From: Sodiomyces alkalinus F11
Lineage: Eukaryota > Ascomycota > Sordariomycetes > Glomerellales > Plectosphaerellaceae
Assembly (NCBI RefSeq): GCF_003711515.1
Contig: NW_021167079.1
Coordinates: forward strand, 4,201,476-4,265,475
Reading direction: 5' to 3'
Length of the DNA stretch: 64,000 nucleotides
Both the position numbers and the translations under genes were made by a program. The notes beneath the pieces were generated by a model, which saw only the letters and a list, made by a program, of their open reading frames with translations, was not told where the DNA came from and did not search any database. How positions within the stretch are numbered: position 1 is the first letter of the stretch; every line of letters starts with the position of its first letter. Shown in pieces: positions 1 to 12,547 of this stretch.

Positions 1-1
1 T

Positions 2-3000
2 CATATCTTCGGCACCAATACGGGAATGTTTGAACAATTCGTTCTCTGGAAAAACATCATGGGCCCCTGCTGGCTCAAGATCAAAGATGCTGAATTTGGC
101 GCCCTGAAAAACGCGTCCCACTGCAAGTTGGAGGTCCTCGTCGAGCATCCCGATATGGTGGCTCCCATCAACGAGTCAGAAAGCCCCGACACTCCTCCAT
201 TGACTCTGATGAGCGTCGCTCTGCGGACTAGATATAATGCGAAGGATAACAAACAGGAGATCCTGGCCATCAGTGCCAGAATCTACGACAAGGTCTCTCT
301 GAGCGACACGACTCCGGCTGAGAAGCTCCCTTGCCGCACGTTCACACTCGTCAGGCCAAACGGCACTTCCTTTCCTATGGGGTTTGAGAAGACGGCCAAG
401 GAGCGGAAGAAAGGTCTCATCAAGACTTTCCGTCAAGAGTCTGAGATTCTGATGTTCTTCCTGGCCCAACTGGACGTCGTGGATCCCGACGTAATCCTGG
501 GCCACCGGCTGGAAGGCGTCGACTACAGTGTACTCCTGAATCGGCTCCACGAGAAGAAGACGCACCAGTGGTCGAGACTGGGTCGCCTCAGGCGGCAACA
601 GTGGCCAGCTGCCATCGGGAAGACCGGCGGTAACGTGTTTGCCGAGAGACAGGTCATGGCCGGCCGTCTGTTGTGCGACCTTGCCAACGACGCCGGAAAG
701 TCGGCCATGTACAAGTGCCAGTCGTGGAGCTTGACCGAGATGTGCAGCCTCTACCTGCCCGGTAACAACCATCGCCGCGACGTCGACAACGAGGCCGCTC
801 TCAAGACCTGGGCCACTCACTCCAAGGAGGGCATGATGGACTACGTCACGCACATCGAGGCGGACACGTATTTCATCGCTGCCCTGGCCCTCCAGGTCCA
901 ACTGCTGCCCCTGACCAAGGTGTTGACCAACTTGGCCGGCAATTCATGGGCGAGAACACTCACCGGCACCCGCGCCGAGAGAAACGAATACATTCTGCTG
1001 CACGAGTTTCACAGGAACAAGTACATCTGCCCAGACAAGCAGCAGACCTTTTCCAGGGGTAGGCCGAGCAACGCGGAGAACCAAGACGAAGAGGAAGGCG
1101 AGGGGAAAAAGAAGGACAAGTACAAGGGCGGTCTTGTTTTCGAGCCCGAGAAGGGCCTCTATGACAAGTTTGTTCTCGTCATGGACTTCAACTCGCTGTA
1201 TCCGTCCATCATACAAGAGTATAACATCTGCTTCACGACTGTTGAGCGATCGGCTTTGGTAAGTCAGACAGAAAAGAAAGAAAGAAAAAACCACCCACTC
1301 GCCCACAATGTTTGTCTAATGCAAGTCCGCAGAAGGAAGATCAGGACACCGTACCTGAGGTTCCGGAGAACAAGGAACAGGGCATTCTTCCCAAGCTCAT
1401 TGCCACTCTCGTCAGCAGGAGAAGACAAGTCAAGAGCCTGATGAAGGACAAGAACGCCACGCCGGAGCAGCTCGCCACCTGGGACATCAAGCAGTTGGCC
1501 CTGAAGCTCACCGCCAACTCCATGTACGGCTGTTTGGGTTATACCAAGTCGCGGTTCTACGCCAGGCCACTGGCCGTGTTGACGACTTACAAGGGCCGAG
1601 AGATTCTCCGCAGCACCAAGGAGCTTGCCGAAAGCAATTCGCTTCAGGTGATTTACGGCGACACGGACTCGGTCATGATCAATGCCAACGTGGACAACGT
1701 AGCGGATGCCATCAGGGTCGGCAACGACTTCAAAAGGGCCGTCAATGAGCGGTACAGGCTGCTCGAGATTGACATCGACAGCGTCTTCCGACGTATCCTT
1801 CTGCAGGCCAAGAAGAAGTACGCCGCCATCAATCTCGTGGAGAACAACGGCAAGTACATCGAGAAAATGGAAGTCAAGGGTCTGGACATGAAGCGCCGCG
1901 AGTACTGCGCCCTGTCCAAGGAGATATCCAGCAAGATTCTCAATGAGATCCTCTCGGGGGACGATACCGAAGAGTCCGTCTCTCGCATCCACGAATATCT
2001 GCGCGAGACTGCAGGGAAGATGAGGGAGCAAGCGATTCCCGCGCCCAAGTACATCATCTTCACTCAGCTCGGCAAAGCGCTCAAGGAATATAACAACAGC
2101 GATTCCATGCCCCAGATACAGGTCGCACTCCGCGAAGTGGCTCGTGGCAAGAATGTCCGCAAGGGCGATGTCATCTCTTACATCATCACCGGCGACGGCA
2201 AAAGCTCGGAGCCGGCCCCCAAGCGAGCGTACGCGCCCTCGGACGTCCTCAAGCCCGGTTCGGACCTGGTCCCGGACGTGGAGTGGTACATCGGCAAGCA
2301 GATCTTCCCTCCCGTCGAGCGTCTCTGCGCCAACATCCAGGGCACGTCCACCATGCAACTGGCGGAGTGCCTCGGCCTGGACATCAAGCGGTACAACGTG
2401 CAGAAGAGACACGACGGTTCCGGCGACAACGACTTTGAGATCCACCCGCTCGAGTCCCAGATTCCCGACGAAGTCCGCTTCGCCGACTGCGCGCGCCTCA
2501 CTCTCCGCTGCCGCTCCTGCAAGGCCTCCTCCGTCTTCGAAGGCCTCTACGCTCAGCCCTCCGGCGTGTCGGCCTCGGGCGTGCTCTGCCCCGCCTGCGG
2601 CGCCACCATCCCCCCGCTCTCGGTCGTCGCGCAGGTGGAGCACGCCGTCCGCGTCCAGACGGCCCACTACTACGAGGGCTGGCTCATATGCGACGACTCG
2701 TCCTGCTCCGTCCGCACGCGCCAGATGAACGTCTACGGCACGCGCTGCCTGGGCCCGCGGGGTCTCGCCCGCGACTGCCTCGGCCGCATGCGCTACGAGT
2801 ACTCCGAGAAGGCCATCTACAACCAGCTCGTGTATTTTGCCGGCCTGTGGGACGTGGACAAGGCGCGCGAGAAGGCCTCCGCCGCCGCCGCAGCCGCCGC
2901 CGCCGCCGAGGGCGAGAATTGCCTCTCGCGAGAGGACCGGGAGAAGATCCTCGCTTTGGCGGAGCATAACCGCAAGCGGTTCGACACGGTCAAGAGCGTG

Positions 3001-3099
3001 GTTGACAAGTACCTCGATAAATGTGGACGGCAATGGGTCGCCATGGATACGCTGTTTGCTAAGCTTGGCTTCAATAAGCTTGTTACCCCCACTGCCTGA
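2..3099 (+). CDS. POL1: DNA polymerase alpha catalytic subunit, C-terminal part (5' truncated by window edge)
   Basis: Family B replicative polymerase, catalytic subunit of the polymerase alpha-primase complex that lays down the initiator DNA on RNA primers. Exons are 2-1258 and 1333-3099; the 74-nt intron (GTAAGT...CCGCAG) is phase 0. About 1007 residues are present and the N-terminus lies before base 1. Motif A (DFNSLYPSI) starts at 1184, motif B (KLTANSMYG) is near 1507, and motif C (YGDTDS) is at 1654-1671, with both metal-binding aspartates intact. The C-terminus carries the two cysteine clusters that bind the B subunit: CxxC pairs at 2509-2520 and 2587-2598, then cysteines at 2689, 2704, 2746 and 2776. 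The upstream exonuclease-like region lacks a convincing proofreading site, as is normal for this subunit. A run of about ten alanines at 2878-2910 near the C-terminus looks lineage-specific. Identity is very secure. Confidence 0.97.
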
Positions 3100-4645
3100 T
3101 AAAGATGGCGCAAGACAAACCGGGAAGGATAACTTACTTATTTGGAATGGAGGCGTTGAAGTGCCGCTTTTTTGTTTGGGATACTGCGTATGATACAGCG
3201 GACTCAACCCTTCCCTCTCTCGGATTTCCGTTATTTTTGTTTTCGTGTCGTTTGGTTTGGTTTATTCCTTTTTGAGCTGAGCATGGTATGTATGTATGCA
3301 AGGTCTATGGCATGGGGGACCGGTCATGTTGGGAATTCTTTGTTTTACTCTTTTGTCCTTCTTCTCCGGGCATGCGCACGTATTCTTTACTGACGAGGAA
3401 ACACAAGAGGATTTGCTTCTTATGTCGCGGAAAGGCGTTTGGAGTAAGGGGACCGCACAATCAGGCTGAGCGAGGCTGACCTGCGGTTATGTATAGAGGA
3501 GGAGAATTCGAGGGTCAATCATATCATAGGTAGTGAACATCACCAGACGGGTCTTTTTAGATGCTATTTTCGACTCCCAATCTCCAAGGCGCTTGATATC
3601 AAGAGACTACCTGGTAGTGATTCACATGGCCGCACTCCCTAGTCATATCAACAACCAGTGCACACCAACATCGACCCATGGCTTGTTTACGTGGGAGCAC
3701 ATAGTGTGCAAATAGTGTGAGAAGAAAATATGAATGCTTTGCCCATTGACTACCTCCTAGGGCTGGGTATCCCCGGTGCTCTGACTTATACAGCTAGCTT
3801 CTTCACGACACCAACTATTTCTGCCGTTGGCGACCGGCATGTAAAGTCGACATCATCGCTGCCACATGTGAATCACCGCCTCTCCCGTTGAAGGTCGCGG
3901 CCGCCGCTTCTCTACCCCAGTGAGAATCGACGGTCTGAACTTCTCCCTGCCCAGCCCCAAGTCAGGCTCGCTCTGGGACCGACCTCCTCCCCTGGCCCCC
4001 TGGTCCCTCAGCGACAGCGACTAATAACAAAGTATCCGAAAGACAAGTACGGTTCCCGACCACGAAAGAAATCCCCCTTTGCAATCCATCCCAAATGCGT
4101 GTCGAGTGTCGTGGGTAGCCGTGCTGAATACCCCCTCCCTCTGCTTCTTTGCCCTGGAGTTGCATTCCGATCCGTAAGAGGGAGATTGGCACGGCGCAGT
4201 CGTTACCCCCTGACTTCTCCCGGCCATCCTTTCTCGGTTGTTGCCGTCCCCATTACTTGAGCCATCCCCGTCGCCGGGATGAAGCTGACCGGGAGAGACG
4301 TAATGAAACGCACCCTGAGCAGAATTTCCGGTGCGACAAAAAGAAAAGAAGAAACGAAAGGAACCGAGACAATACAACGACGAAAGCCAGAAGAGAATAA
4401 GAAAAAGAACCCCTGGTTTTCGGAACCTGAAAACCTCCTCTTCCCGGTCGACCTCGGCCGGATGGTTCGTCTATGTTTGGTCTCAAAAATGGTATCATTG
4501 CCCATGAAAAGACGTGGTCAACTTTTAAAACACGTTGTGTGAAAGCCCTCCATGTAAATGCACATAACGGCCCTGCACCCCCTTTGTCTTCCCTCTCTAT
4601 CGGGTAACACAATCGGACGTAGAAAGAACAAGGTCATCCCCCCTT
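3100..4645. other. intergenic, between convergent POL1 and eIF4G 3' ends
   Basis: About 1.5 kb with no open frame that resembles a protein. It should hold the 3' UTRs and terminators of the two converging genes. The small open frames (4.0-4.6 kb, both strands) overlap each other and show low-complexity, purine-rich translations, so I do not call them. No tRNA-like fold or repeat was seen. Confidence 0.6.
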
Positions 4646-7600
4646 TCATTTACTCTCTCCGGCGCCGGAACTGTCAGGAACAGCCTTAGACAGTGCTGGG
4701 GAGGCTGCCGTCGACGGAGGGGAAGCCGGGTGCTCAGTGTCCAGATTGGCCAAGGCGCTATACCCATGATATTAGCGTTCTGAAAGTAGTCGACATAACA
4801 AAACATAACCGTACGGGCTGGGCTGGTGCTTACCTGAATGCATTCGTGTGGGTAGTGGGAGGTGTCCCGGTCCGAGAAGAGGCGTTCGAATCCTCGCCAG
4901 CGCGGCCCAGTGAGCCGCCAGGTCCTAGTCGTCGCCCGCTGTTGCTACGAGACGAGAACATTGACGTCGGTCCAAGACTGATGTTGCCGCTGGCAGCTCG
5001 GCTGGTTGAACCCTTGAGACGCCTCAGGTCGTCCATGCCAACTTGGTTGGACGTCTGCTGGTTATAACCGCCGAAGCCACGAGAATCACCACGCCCCATG
5101 TGTGGGCGCCCGCCAGGTCCTCTTTGGTTACCGCGGGCGGACTCCTGTGCCTTCAGAGCCGCTTGAGCCTCGGCCTGCAGCGTGTTAGTCATCTGGAAAA
5201 CACATGCGGACCCGAAAGGGCGGGAGCATTTAGTCATAGTCTGTTACATACCTCTGCACGAACTTCCTCGAGTGTCTTGGGGCCCTTGTTGGCCTCCTTG
5301 GTCTGCCAGTTCTTCTTACGCAGGTCGATGATATCCATCAACATGAACTTGTGCCGGCTGGCAAGATCGGGCAGGTTCATCATGTTCTGGATACGATCAA
5401 AGTAGGCATCCATGGCGCTCTTGGCCTTGGGGCTCGCGTCAAGGTTGGCGCCGATGGTACGGAGCAGCTTGCACAGCGATTCGATCTCGGCATCTTCGGG
5501 TGTGCCGTCGTAATCAACCAGCTTCTGAACACAGGCGTGCATGATGCGCTCCGTGAGCATGCCCAGCTTGTACAACTCGCCAATGAACTGGACCAGACCC
5601 AGGCCACGTCGCTTGGCCGCCGCGGCGATGTAGTACTCGTCAGAAAGCATGGCCGCCTCGACAGAGGTGTTCTTCTCATCCTCCTCGGGTTTCTGGGGCA
5701 GATTCATCTTCCAGCCACGCTCGAACTCCTCCTGGCAGCGGTTCAGGAGATACTTGCGGAAAAGCGCGCCTCCGCAGATGACCTCGCCAGCCTTGTCCTT
5801 GAGATTCTCGTCCCGAATGTCCGGGCTCATGGTGTCCAGCATACGCTTACAGAATTTAGCGTACATCGAGGCCCAGTGCGCCTCGTCGGTAGCCTTCTCG
5901 AAGGTAAGCTGGATAACTTGGCGAAGCGTCCGGCCGTCCGATTCGTTCTTGGATTGAGAGGCGATTTCGAAGATCTGATCCGCAATCTTCTCGAACTTCT
6001 CGGGCGTCATCTTGTTCAAGGCTGCCTTCACCTTGCGCTGGACCATCTCGGGATCCATATGGCCACTGGCCGCCGCAGCAGGGGGGCCTCTGTTGCCAAT
6101 GCTGGTGGGCTTCCATCCAGTCGAGGAGATTGCGATCGGCTTGACATCGATGCCCTGCGTAAGAGGCATGGTCTTAGCAGCCTGCGACTCCTTGGCACCG
6201 AGATCGTTCCTCCTGCTGTTGTTTCCTCGGCGGCTGCCAGTGCGAGGTGAGTGCGGCTGGCCCGCGTTCGAGGTGGAGGGATTGCGGGACATGGGAGCCC
6301 CCACGGGGAAACTTCCCGTCCGACCGAAAGTGCCCATCGGAGGAGGCATGGCACCTCCCATGCTGCCGGTGTTCGACCGAGCAAATCTTTCGGCGGACGT
6401 TGTGCCCCTGGCGTTGAAACTGCCCATATTCTGCGGTTGGCTAGGAGCAAACGAGCCAACGCGAGAAGGCTGGCGGCTTGAGCCGGGACGTGGGGTCGCC
6501 GATCGAGAACCATCAGTATCACCAATCAGGCTCTTGACTTGCTGGAGGAATTCCACCGAAGGCTGTTCGGTGAACACCTTCTGGAACTGAAGCAGGAACT
6601 GGGCGTCGTACTTGAAGGTCTTGCCCTTCTTAGCGACGGCAGCATTGACGGCGGGGTTAGGCGAGCTGATGCCGGGAGGGTAGATGTTCTGTTCCATCAC
6701 AGACAGGAAGCGGGCGGACTTGAGAGACTGGAGAGCGGCACTGGGCTGGGGGGGCTCAACTGGCTTGGTCGTGATTGGGGCAAGGTTGAGAGCGGGCGGC
6801 TTCGTCACCCGTTTCTCCGCCGCCGCAGGCTTAGCCAATTTGCCTTCGCCTCCAAGAGAAAGGCTCGACAGCTTCTCGGCGACGTCAGCCACCTTTGACG
6901 AGCTGTCTTCCTTCGCCGTAGCCGAGCCTGTGGCCGTGCGCTTCGCGAGGAGCTCGGCGACCGATGCTTGCTCGCCGGAAGCTTGCTGCGCAGCACGCTT
7001 CCTTTCCTTTTCCTCCTCGAGACGTTCGGCTTCCCGTTCGGCGTCTTTGAGCTTGCGATCCTCCTCCTCGGGGGACAGCTTCTTCTTCTCTTCCAGGTCG
7101 GCCTTCCTTTTGGTTTCGTATTCAGCCGTCTCCTTCTCGCGGCGGGCGTCTTCCTCTTCCATTTCACGGATCATACGCTCTATTTCGTCTTCTTCGTCGA
7201 TGGGCTTGGCGGCAGGCTCTCCGGTCTTCTCAGCCGCCTCCTTAGACTCGTCCGTCTTGACGTCAGAGTTCGTGTCACCGGGCTTAACATCATCGGTATT
7301 GGCGTCCACAGCGACGCTACCATCGACCTTGGCCTCTGTTGCCTTGGTCTCGACGGGGGAATCCTTCTTAGACTGCTCGATATCCGGCTTCTGGGTAGGT
7401 TCAACGGCCTCCGCCTCGGCCTCGGGTAGCGGCTTCGTATCGACCGACTTCTTCTCAGTTGGCTCCTCAGGCGCCTGCGCCTTTGCCGCTTCGTTGCCCT
7501 TCGCCTTGTTTTCACCAGAAGTAGCGAGCTTGATCTTCTCCCGCAGCTCTGCCTGAATATCCTCGGGCTTCTTCGGGGGCGGCTGGTTACCTGGGACAGA

Positions 7601-9686
7601 TGCCGTTGACCTTTGGGGCGGAGGCGTCGAAGCTACGACGGGAGGCGTCTTGGACTGCTGAATATTGGGGGATGGCGATGCGCGCGCCTTCATGGCGGAC
7701 ACATCCACAATCTCGCCTTGGGGGTTCTTGATCAGCACGGCCGCCGACTTCTTCTTGGTATTTGAAGCGGCAGAGGAGCTGGCAACCGGGGCCTTGGGTT
7801 GGGCATTCGGGGTTTGTGTGCTAGAGACGATGACGGGATGGTTCGGTTGACCAGTGCTCGACGGCGGGCGTTCCGAGTGCGACGACGTGCGAGACATGCT
7901 TGCTGGAGCCGGGGTGTGGTAAGGCGGGGGGACGAAGGCCTGCTGGTAAGCCATGGCTGGGGAGCCACCAGGGCCCTGGGACATATACGTCTGGGGCATA
8001 TAGTAAGGGGCCTGTCTGTGCATGGGATCATACTGTCCACCAGTGGCGGGGTAAGCAAACTGTTTGTGGGCTGTCAGCACTCGTTCAAAATTGCCAGATT
8101 CCGGAGAAAGATCAATAGGCGGAAGGGAAATAGATGGTTTTAGGGGATGAGTGGCAAGGGCAGAAGGAAGAACTGGTGTTTCTGAGAGAAGCGGCTGTCC
8201 AGGTCTCGGCAGATGGGTTGAAGGCAAGTTTTCACCCTGGCCGGTCATCCAACGAGACCCTCCGTAACGCGCATCTCCACGCCTACTAGGGCGTCGAAAC
8301 CTGTTCACATGCGAGAGAACCGGATTGTGAGACTGTTCACTTTGCTGCAGCCAAATGGCGGAGGACTTCTCCGTTTCATGACCACACGGTGGGTTCTTGT
8401 GCAAATTGCTTGATTTGGCGGTCTTAGAAAGGAAAAGAGGGGTATGTACTTGATGAGGCGGCATTCCAGGTGCCGGATAATGGTAAGGGGGGGCGCCCGC
8501 AATCGCATGCATTTGTGCAGGAGGCATGTTCGGTGTACCGGGTTGAGAATGGGCTAGCGCAGGGCTCCGTGTCGGTTGCGGAGAGTTGGGGTATCCCATG
8601 GGGCGGGAGGGATGGAATGACGGAGGCATGCCACCGCGGCCCCGTCCCGGGGGACCGTTGTTGTAGTTGGGGGGGAAACCGGCGTTCGGGTTGAAAGGAG
8701 GGTGCTGCGGGTTAAAAGGGTGGCCACCACGACCACGACCACCTTGGGGGTTGAAGTTGGGGCGGTTGGCACCTGAACCAGGACCGCCGCCCACGTCACT
8801 GTGCTGGGACACGGCCGATTCGCGCCGGATGTGGGATTGAGACCCAAGAGCGGCAGGGTTCTGTGGAATAGAGCCCTGTCTCATGTGGCGCTGAGGTACG
8901 TAGGTTAGCATATTGTCACATACCGTCAAGCTTTCGGCCTTTTTTCTTCTCCTTCTTCTGGCGCAGTTGGCACGACCAGATTAGGCTAAGCCGGATGATG
9001 GAGAGGAAAGGAGCACGGGGCAGAAGGAAAGATAGAAGGAAGACAAAAGATGTCGGGAGCCTGCCATCACGGAGTAAAAAGGAGTGTAAACTTACATCGC
9101 CATCGCTACCGAGACTGCCAAAAGTCATCTGGGCGTTTTGTGGGGCCATGCCGGAGGGAGGTCGTCCACCACTGGCAGATGGCTGGGGGATCGGAGAAGG
9201 AGAGTGAGACGGAGAAGGGATTCTCTGCTGATTGCTTCCGGGAATAGGGACGGGCGCCGAAGTCATCTGGGGGGTGCTGTGCGAGATGGCTGGAGAATCC
9301 TTGAAGCCAAACTGGATGTTCGACTTGGGGGCTCCTCCGACGGGGCCGCCGTTGCCCACGAAGCTGTTGGGTCCGTTGGCGCTTATGGTAACGGAGGTTT
9401 TGCGGCTGTGATTTCCGGCACCGTTCATGTTGTTAGAACCGGGGGCTGCAGGTACGGCAGGAGTAATAGGTGGGCGTCCATTCACGGGAGAAGGGCCGGA
9501 CGACTTGGCATGTTGCGCGGAAGGACCGCCGACCACTACAGGTGTTGAGGTCGCGGCGCCTGTGGCAACCACGGGCGTCGAGACTGGCTTCTTGGATGCC
9601 CCAACAGCAGAGGCATACGAGGGGGCAGAAGTCGCAGCGGAGGAGTTCGGCGCCTGGGTATTCGGAGGGCTCGCAGTCGACGTCAT
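4646..9686 (-). CDS. eukaryotic translation initiation factor 4G (eIF4G), scaffold of eIF4F
   Basis: Scaffold joining cap-binding eIF4E, helicase eIF4A and eIF3 on mRNA 5' ends. Exons on the minus strand are 9686-9096, 8890-5252, 5192-4834 and 4757-4646; introns are 205, 59 and 76 nt, and the frame closes exactly (1566 residues). The long N-terminal half is rich in Ser, Pro, Gln and RGG-like segments. A charged coiled-coil-like stretch (Glu/Lys/Arg, about 7.0-7.2 kb) follows. An eIF4E-binding motif of the YxxxxLL type (YDAQFLL) lies near 6.6 kb, roughly residue 950. The MIF4G domain runs from about 6.05 to 5.26 kb and binds eIF4A. There is no MA3 domain, as usual in fungi. The tiny last exon ends in Ser/Ala/Pro-rich sequence typical of fungal eIF4G. 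An in-frame block at 8060-8449 may be a retained intron (see findings), which would shorten the protein to 1436 residues. Confidence 0.93.
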
Positions 9687-12547
9687 AAGTGTGATGATAT
9701 CCTTTCTTTTTCGCTCGGCAGTTCAGGCGGCGATTGCGTTCGTTAGGCACGACTGAATTCGTGAGGTATTCGCCCGGGCGAATGTCACGAGAGACGCTTT
9801 TGTTGAAGGATGTGCTTCAGCGGCAGCTTGATCGAATCGCGGATTCGACGAGCAGGGAGGGATAGTCGGTCGCACGGAGGTCGAGAGAACGATTTGCCGA
9901 AGAACCGGACAGGCAGATTAAAGAGGCGCAAATGAGGGAGGTGATATTAGAGTACTGGAGAAAGACCCGCGCGGGATGAAGAGAGAAGCCGAAAAGGTCG
10001 AGGGTGACGGCTGATCGATCACGGAAAAGATTTCTCTCTCCGGGGAAAGGAATGGAAAATCGCAGCTGCGAACCAGTGCGACCCAGAAAAAAAAAACCAC
10101 AACAAAGGATAGATAATTCTAGGATCAGCCTGCTCCCGGTATGGTGCAAAGCGATCCAAAGAGGGGAGATGTTTCTTGGGGAAGAAAAGGGCCAGAAGAA
10201 ATGAATACGGCCGGGCAAAGAAAGAAATTTCTTGCTCGAGGGCCAAAATGGATGGTGGTTTGAGTTGGTTGATGGAGGGAAAGTTGGTTGCGGGAGGAGA
10301 GGTCAAATTTTTTTTCGGGGTGAGGAGATAACGTAAATTATGAAGAGGTAGGCCCAGATTCTTCGCTAATTACTGGGTTGGGCAGGAGCGAGAGACCAGG
10401 GACACTTCGTTGCTTCCGTTTTCCTTTTGATTTTTGACTGGCTTTGTATTGGGGCGTGTGTCACTGTGTGGAATATGCAGTATACTGTCCTATGGTGGCT
10501 TTTTTTACGTTCAGGGCACAGTACAGTACGGCCCAAATATCTCCGAATCGCCCCTTTAGCAAGAGGCTAGGGTGTAATTATCACTAATTACAAGGACTTG
10601 TCGATTCATTACTAGGTAACTAAGTACCTAAGGCAGGTAATGTTCGGACAATGGATTTTTCCCTGTTTGCCTCTAATCGTACCTAAGTACTTCAGACATC
10701 AATCACATCTGTGCCTGTTTGCCTGCCTGCCCAGGAAGGCGTAATAATAAATGGATTCGAGGAAGTAATTTATAGCGTAGCAGGCTACGCGTATTACCTA
10801 TATCCTTCCGTGAATTTTTCTTTTCTTTTCTTTTTGTAAACCTTCAAATGCGTCATTTTCCACCAGTAACGAGAATATATTCATCGTTATATGTACAGAT
10901 ACGGTACCTACTTTAGGTTTACCTCCAGGGTCAGGGACCACTTTTCCAAACACAAGGAATAAACTTTGCCTCTCGTCAAGGGAAGCATGTTCTAATAAGA
11001 AATAAATCGTTCCAATAGGTATTACTGTTACATGCTTCTTAAACTTCTTAATACCCTTCTTCGTCAAGTGTCCTGTATGTTGGAGCCTTCTACCATTGCT
11101 GTCCTCGGTTGGTGACTGTGTCCTCGTAAGGAGGTCTTATGGGTGTAAAGAATCGTTGTGGAATTTACTCCGTACTCCGTAGTAATAAAATAACGCGGCA
11201 ACCTCTCGATACCCGATCGTGAATATCTGCTCAGTAATTAATTACTACTTCGTACTGGGTAGGTCTTGTTACTGTAAACGAGATGGAGCATCCGCATTTT
11301 TGTAACCGGCGTTTGCGGAGTTAATAACAGGCCATGGCACAATGAGGCGTCGCGATAGTTCCGTAAGTATTACTTACCTATGAGAAACCTAGACGGAAGA
11401 ACTGCAACCCAGTTTTGCTCGAAGACTTTGATATGATTGGTCTGATCGTGTACCAGGAGGCTGGAAGAAAAATACAACAAACATTTTAATTACATAATAC
11501 TCAGAACGTGACTTGTAGTGTAGTTTGGACCATTTACATCTTACAATCGCTGAGGATAAACCCACCTCAACCCCTCAACCCATTACTCGAGTCTGATTCA
11601 GAAGAACTGACAATTACATGAGAGGTGCTGAATAGGTACATGGGATCCATCCGACCATGGTGATTGTACGGAGTAATTAACGACACCCCCACGCGTCAGC
11701 CGTGCGAGTCGTGCTTGAATGGGTGCAGTACTTCGTGATTAATAATAAGATAAGGTATATATGGGTTCAGACACGCAACTTCTAGTGTACTCCGTTTCGA
11801 CTCCGTAATCCGTAGGTACCTTAGCCAACGATGCCCCAGACTTTACCCCTCATCGGCAAACCGAAACTGGGTGGTTCCGCGAAGAAGAGAAGGGGAAGAA
11901 GAAAAAAAAATCTTCATAGGGAATTCACGGCGCGACGGTCTTTTCGTCCTGTAACCCTACATAACCGAGGCGGATCGTGGCGAGTTGTCTTCCGACTCAG
12001 CTGCTTGGCAATCAGTCAACTATGAGCTCATCAACCCCGACACGCTGATTGGAGGGGTCAGGCTACATACCTGTCCACCACGACCTACAATGTACCTTGC
12101 CTGTACCTTTTCTACATCTTTACGGCAACCTGCATGACTAGGAATTACTAATCTCTGTACCGTAATGCTTCGTACAATGTACGTCTGCATTCCCAATCGA
12201 TTATCAGGGATTTGTTACAGGTGACCTGGGATGTTTCTCGTCATTGTGCATGGCTGAGAACTTCGTGCCTGCCACGCCACTGACTGTTTGGGAGTCTGCC
12301 ACAACCATGGGATTCATTTTCTGGAAGCAATACCAACGATCACACACGGGAAGGGGACCTATTGGGCTGACCTATTGGGCTGACCTATTGGGCTGACCTA
12401 TTGGTGGGTGACTAATTCCCTGGCCATGTCCATTACCAGCGCTGTTCTACGAAGTATGATGGTCGTACAAAGCTCCCTTCGAACCGGCTTACCCCATTAT
12501 CCGCCGTGTTTCGACGTGCAACTATTCCTCACGCACTACGCAAATTA
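9687..12547. other. 2.9 kb intergenic: eIF4G leader/promoter and Aquarius 3' flank
   Basis: No gene recognised. The part next to eIF4G (about 9.7-10.35 kb) is purine-rich on the plus strand (pyrimidine-rich in the sense of eIF4G), which fits a long 5' leader. From 10.5 to 12.3 kb it is AT-richer and scattered with short GTAC-centred palindromes such as TACCTAAGTAC variants. A 13-bp tandem repeat lies at 12358-12404. The short open frames (89 aa at 10.8-11.07 kb, 64 aa at 11.83-12.03 kb) show no recognisable features. Confidence 0.55.
12358..12404. repeat. 13-bp tandem repeat, 3.6 copies
   Basis: Unit CCTATTGGGCTGA starts at 12358, 12371 and 12384, followed by a partial copy ending at 12404. 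The three full copies are identical. It lies about 150 bp beyond the Aquarius stop codon, in its 3' flank. Confidence 0.9.

Noticed and set aside
1264..3207. 647-codon open frame on the minus strand opposite Pol alpha
   Set aside because: Antisense shadow of a GC-rich conserved gene; the translation is rich in Val/Leu/Gly/Asp with no domain.
5351..7560. Long plus-strand frames opposite eIF4G
   Set aside because: Shadow frames with biased composition (long Ser runs); the minus strand has conserved eIF4G domains.
10798..11067. 89-codon minus-strand frame in the eIF4G upstream region
   Set aside because: Lys-rich, low-complexity translation, no family features, no splice or context support.
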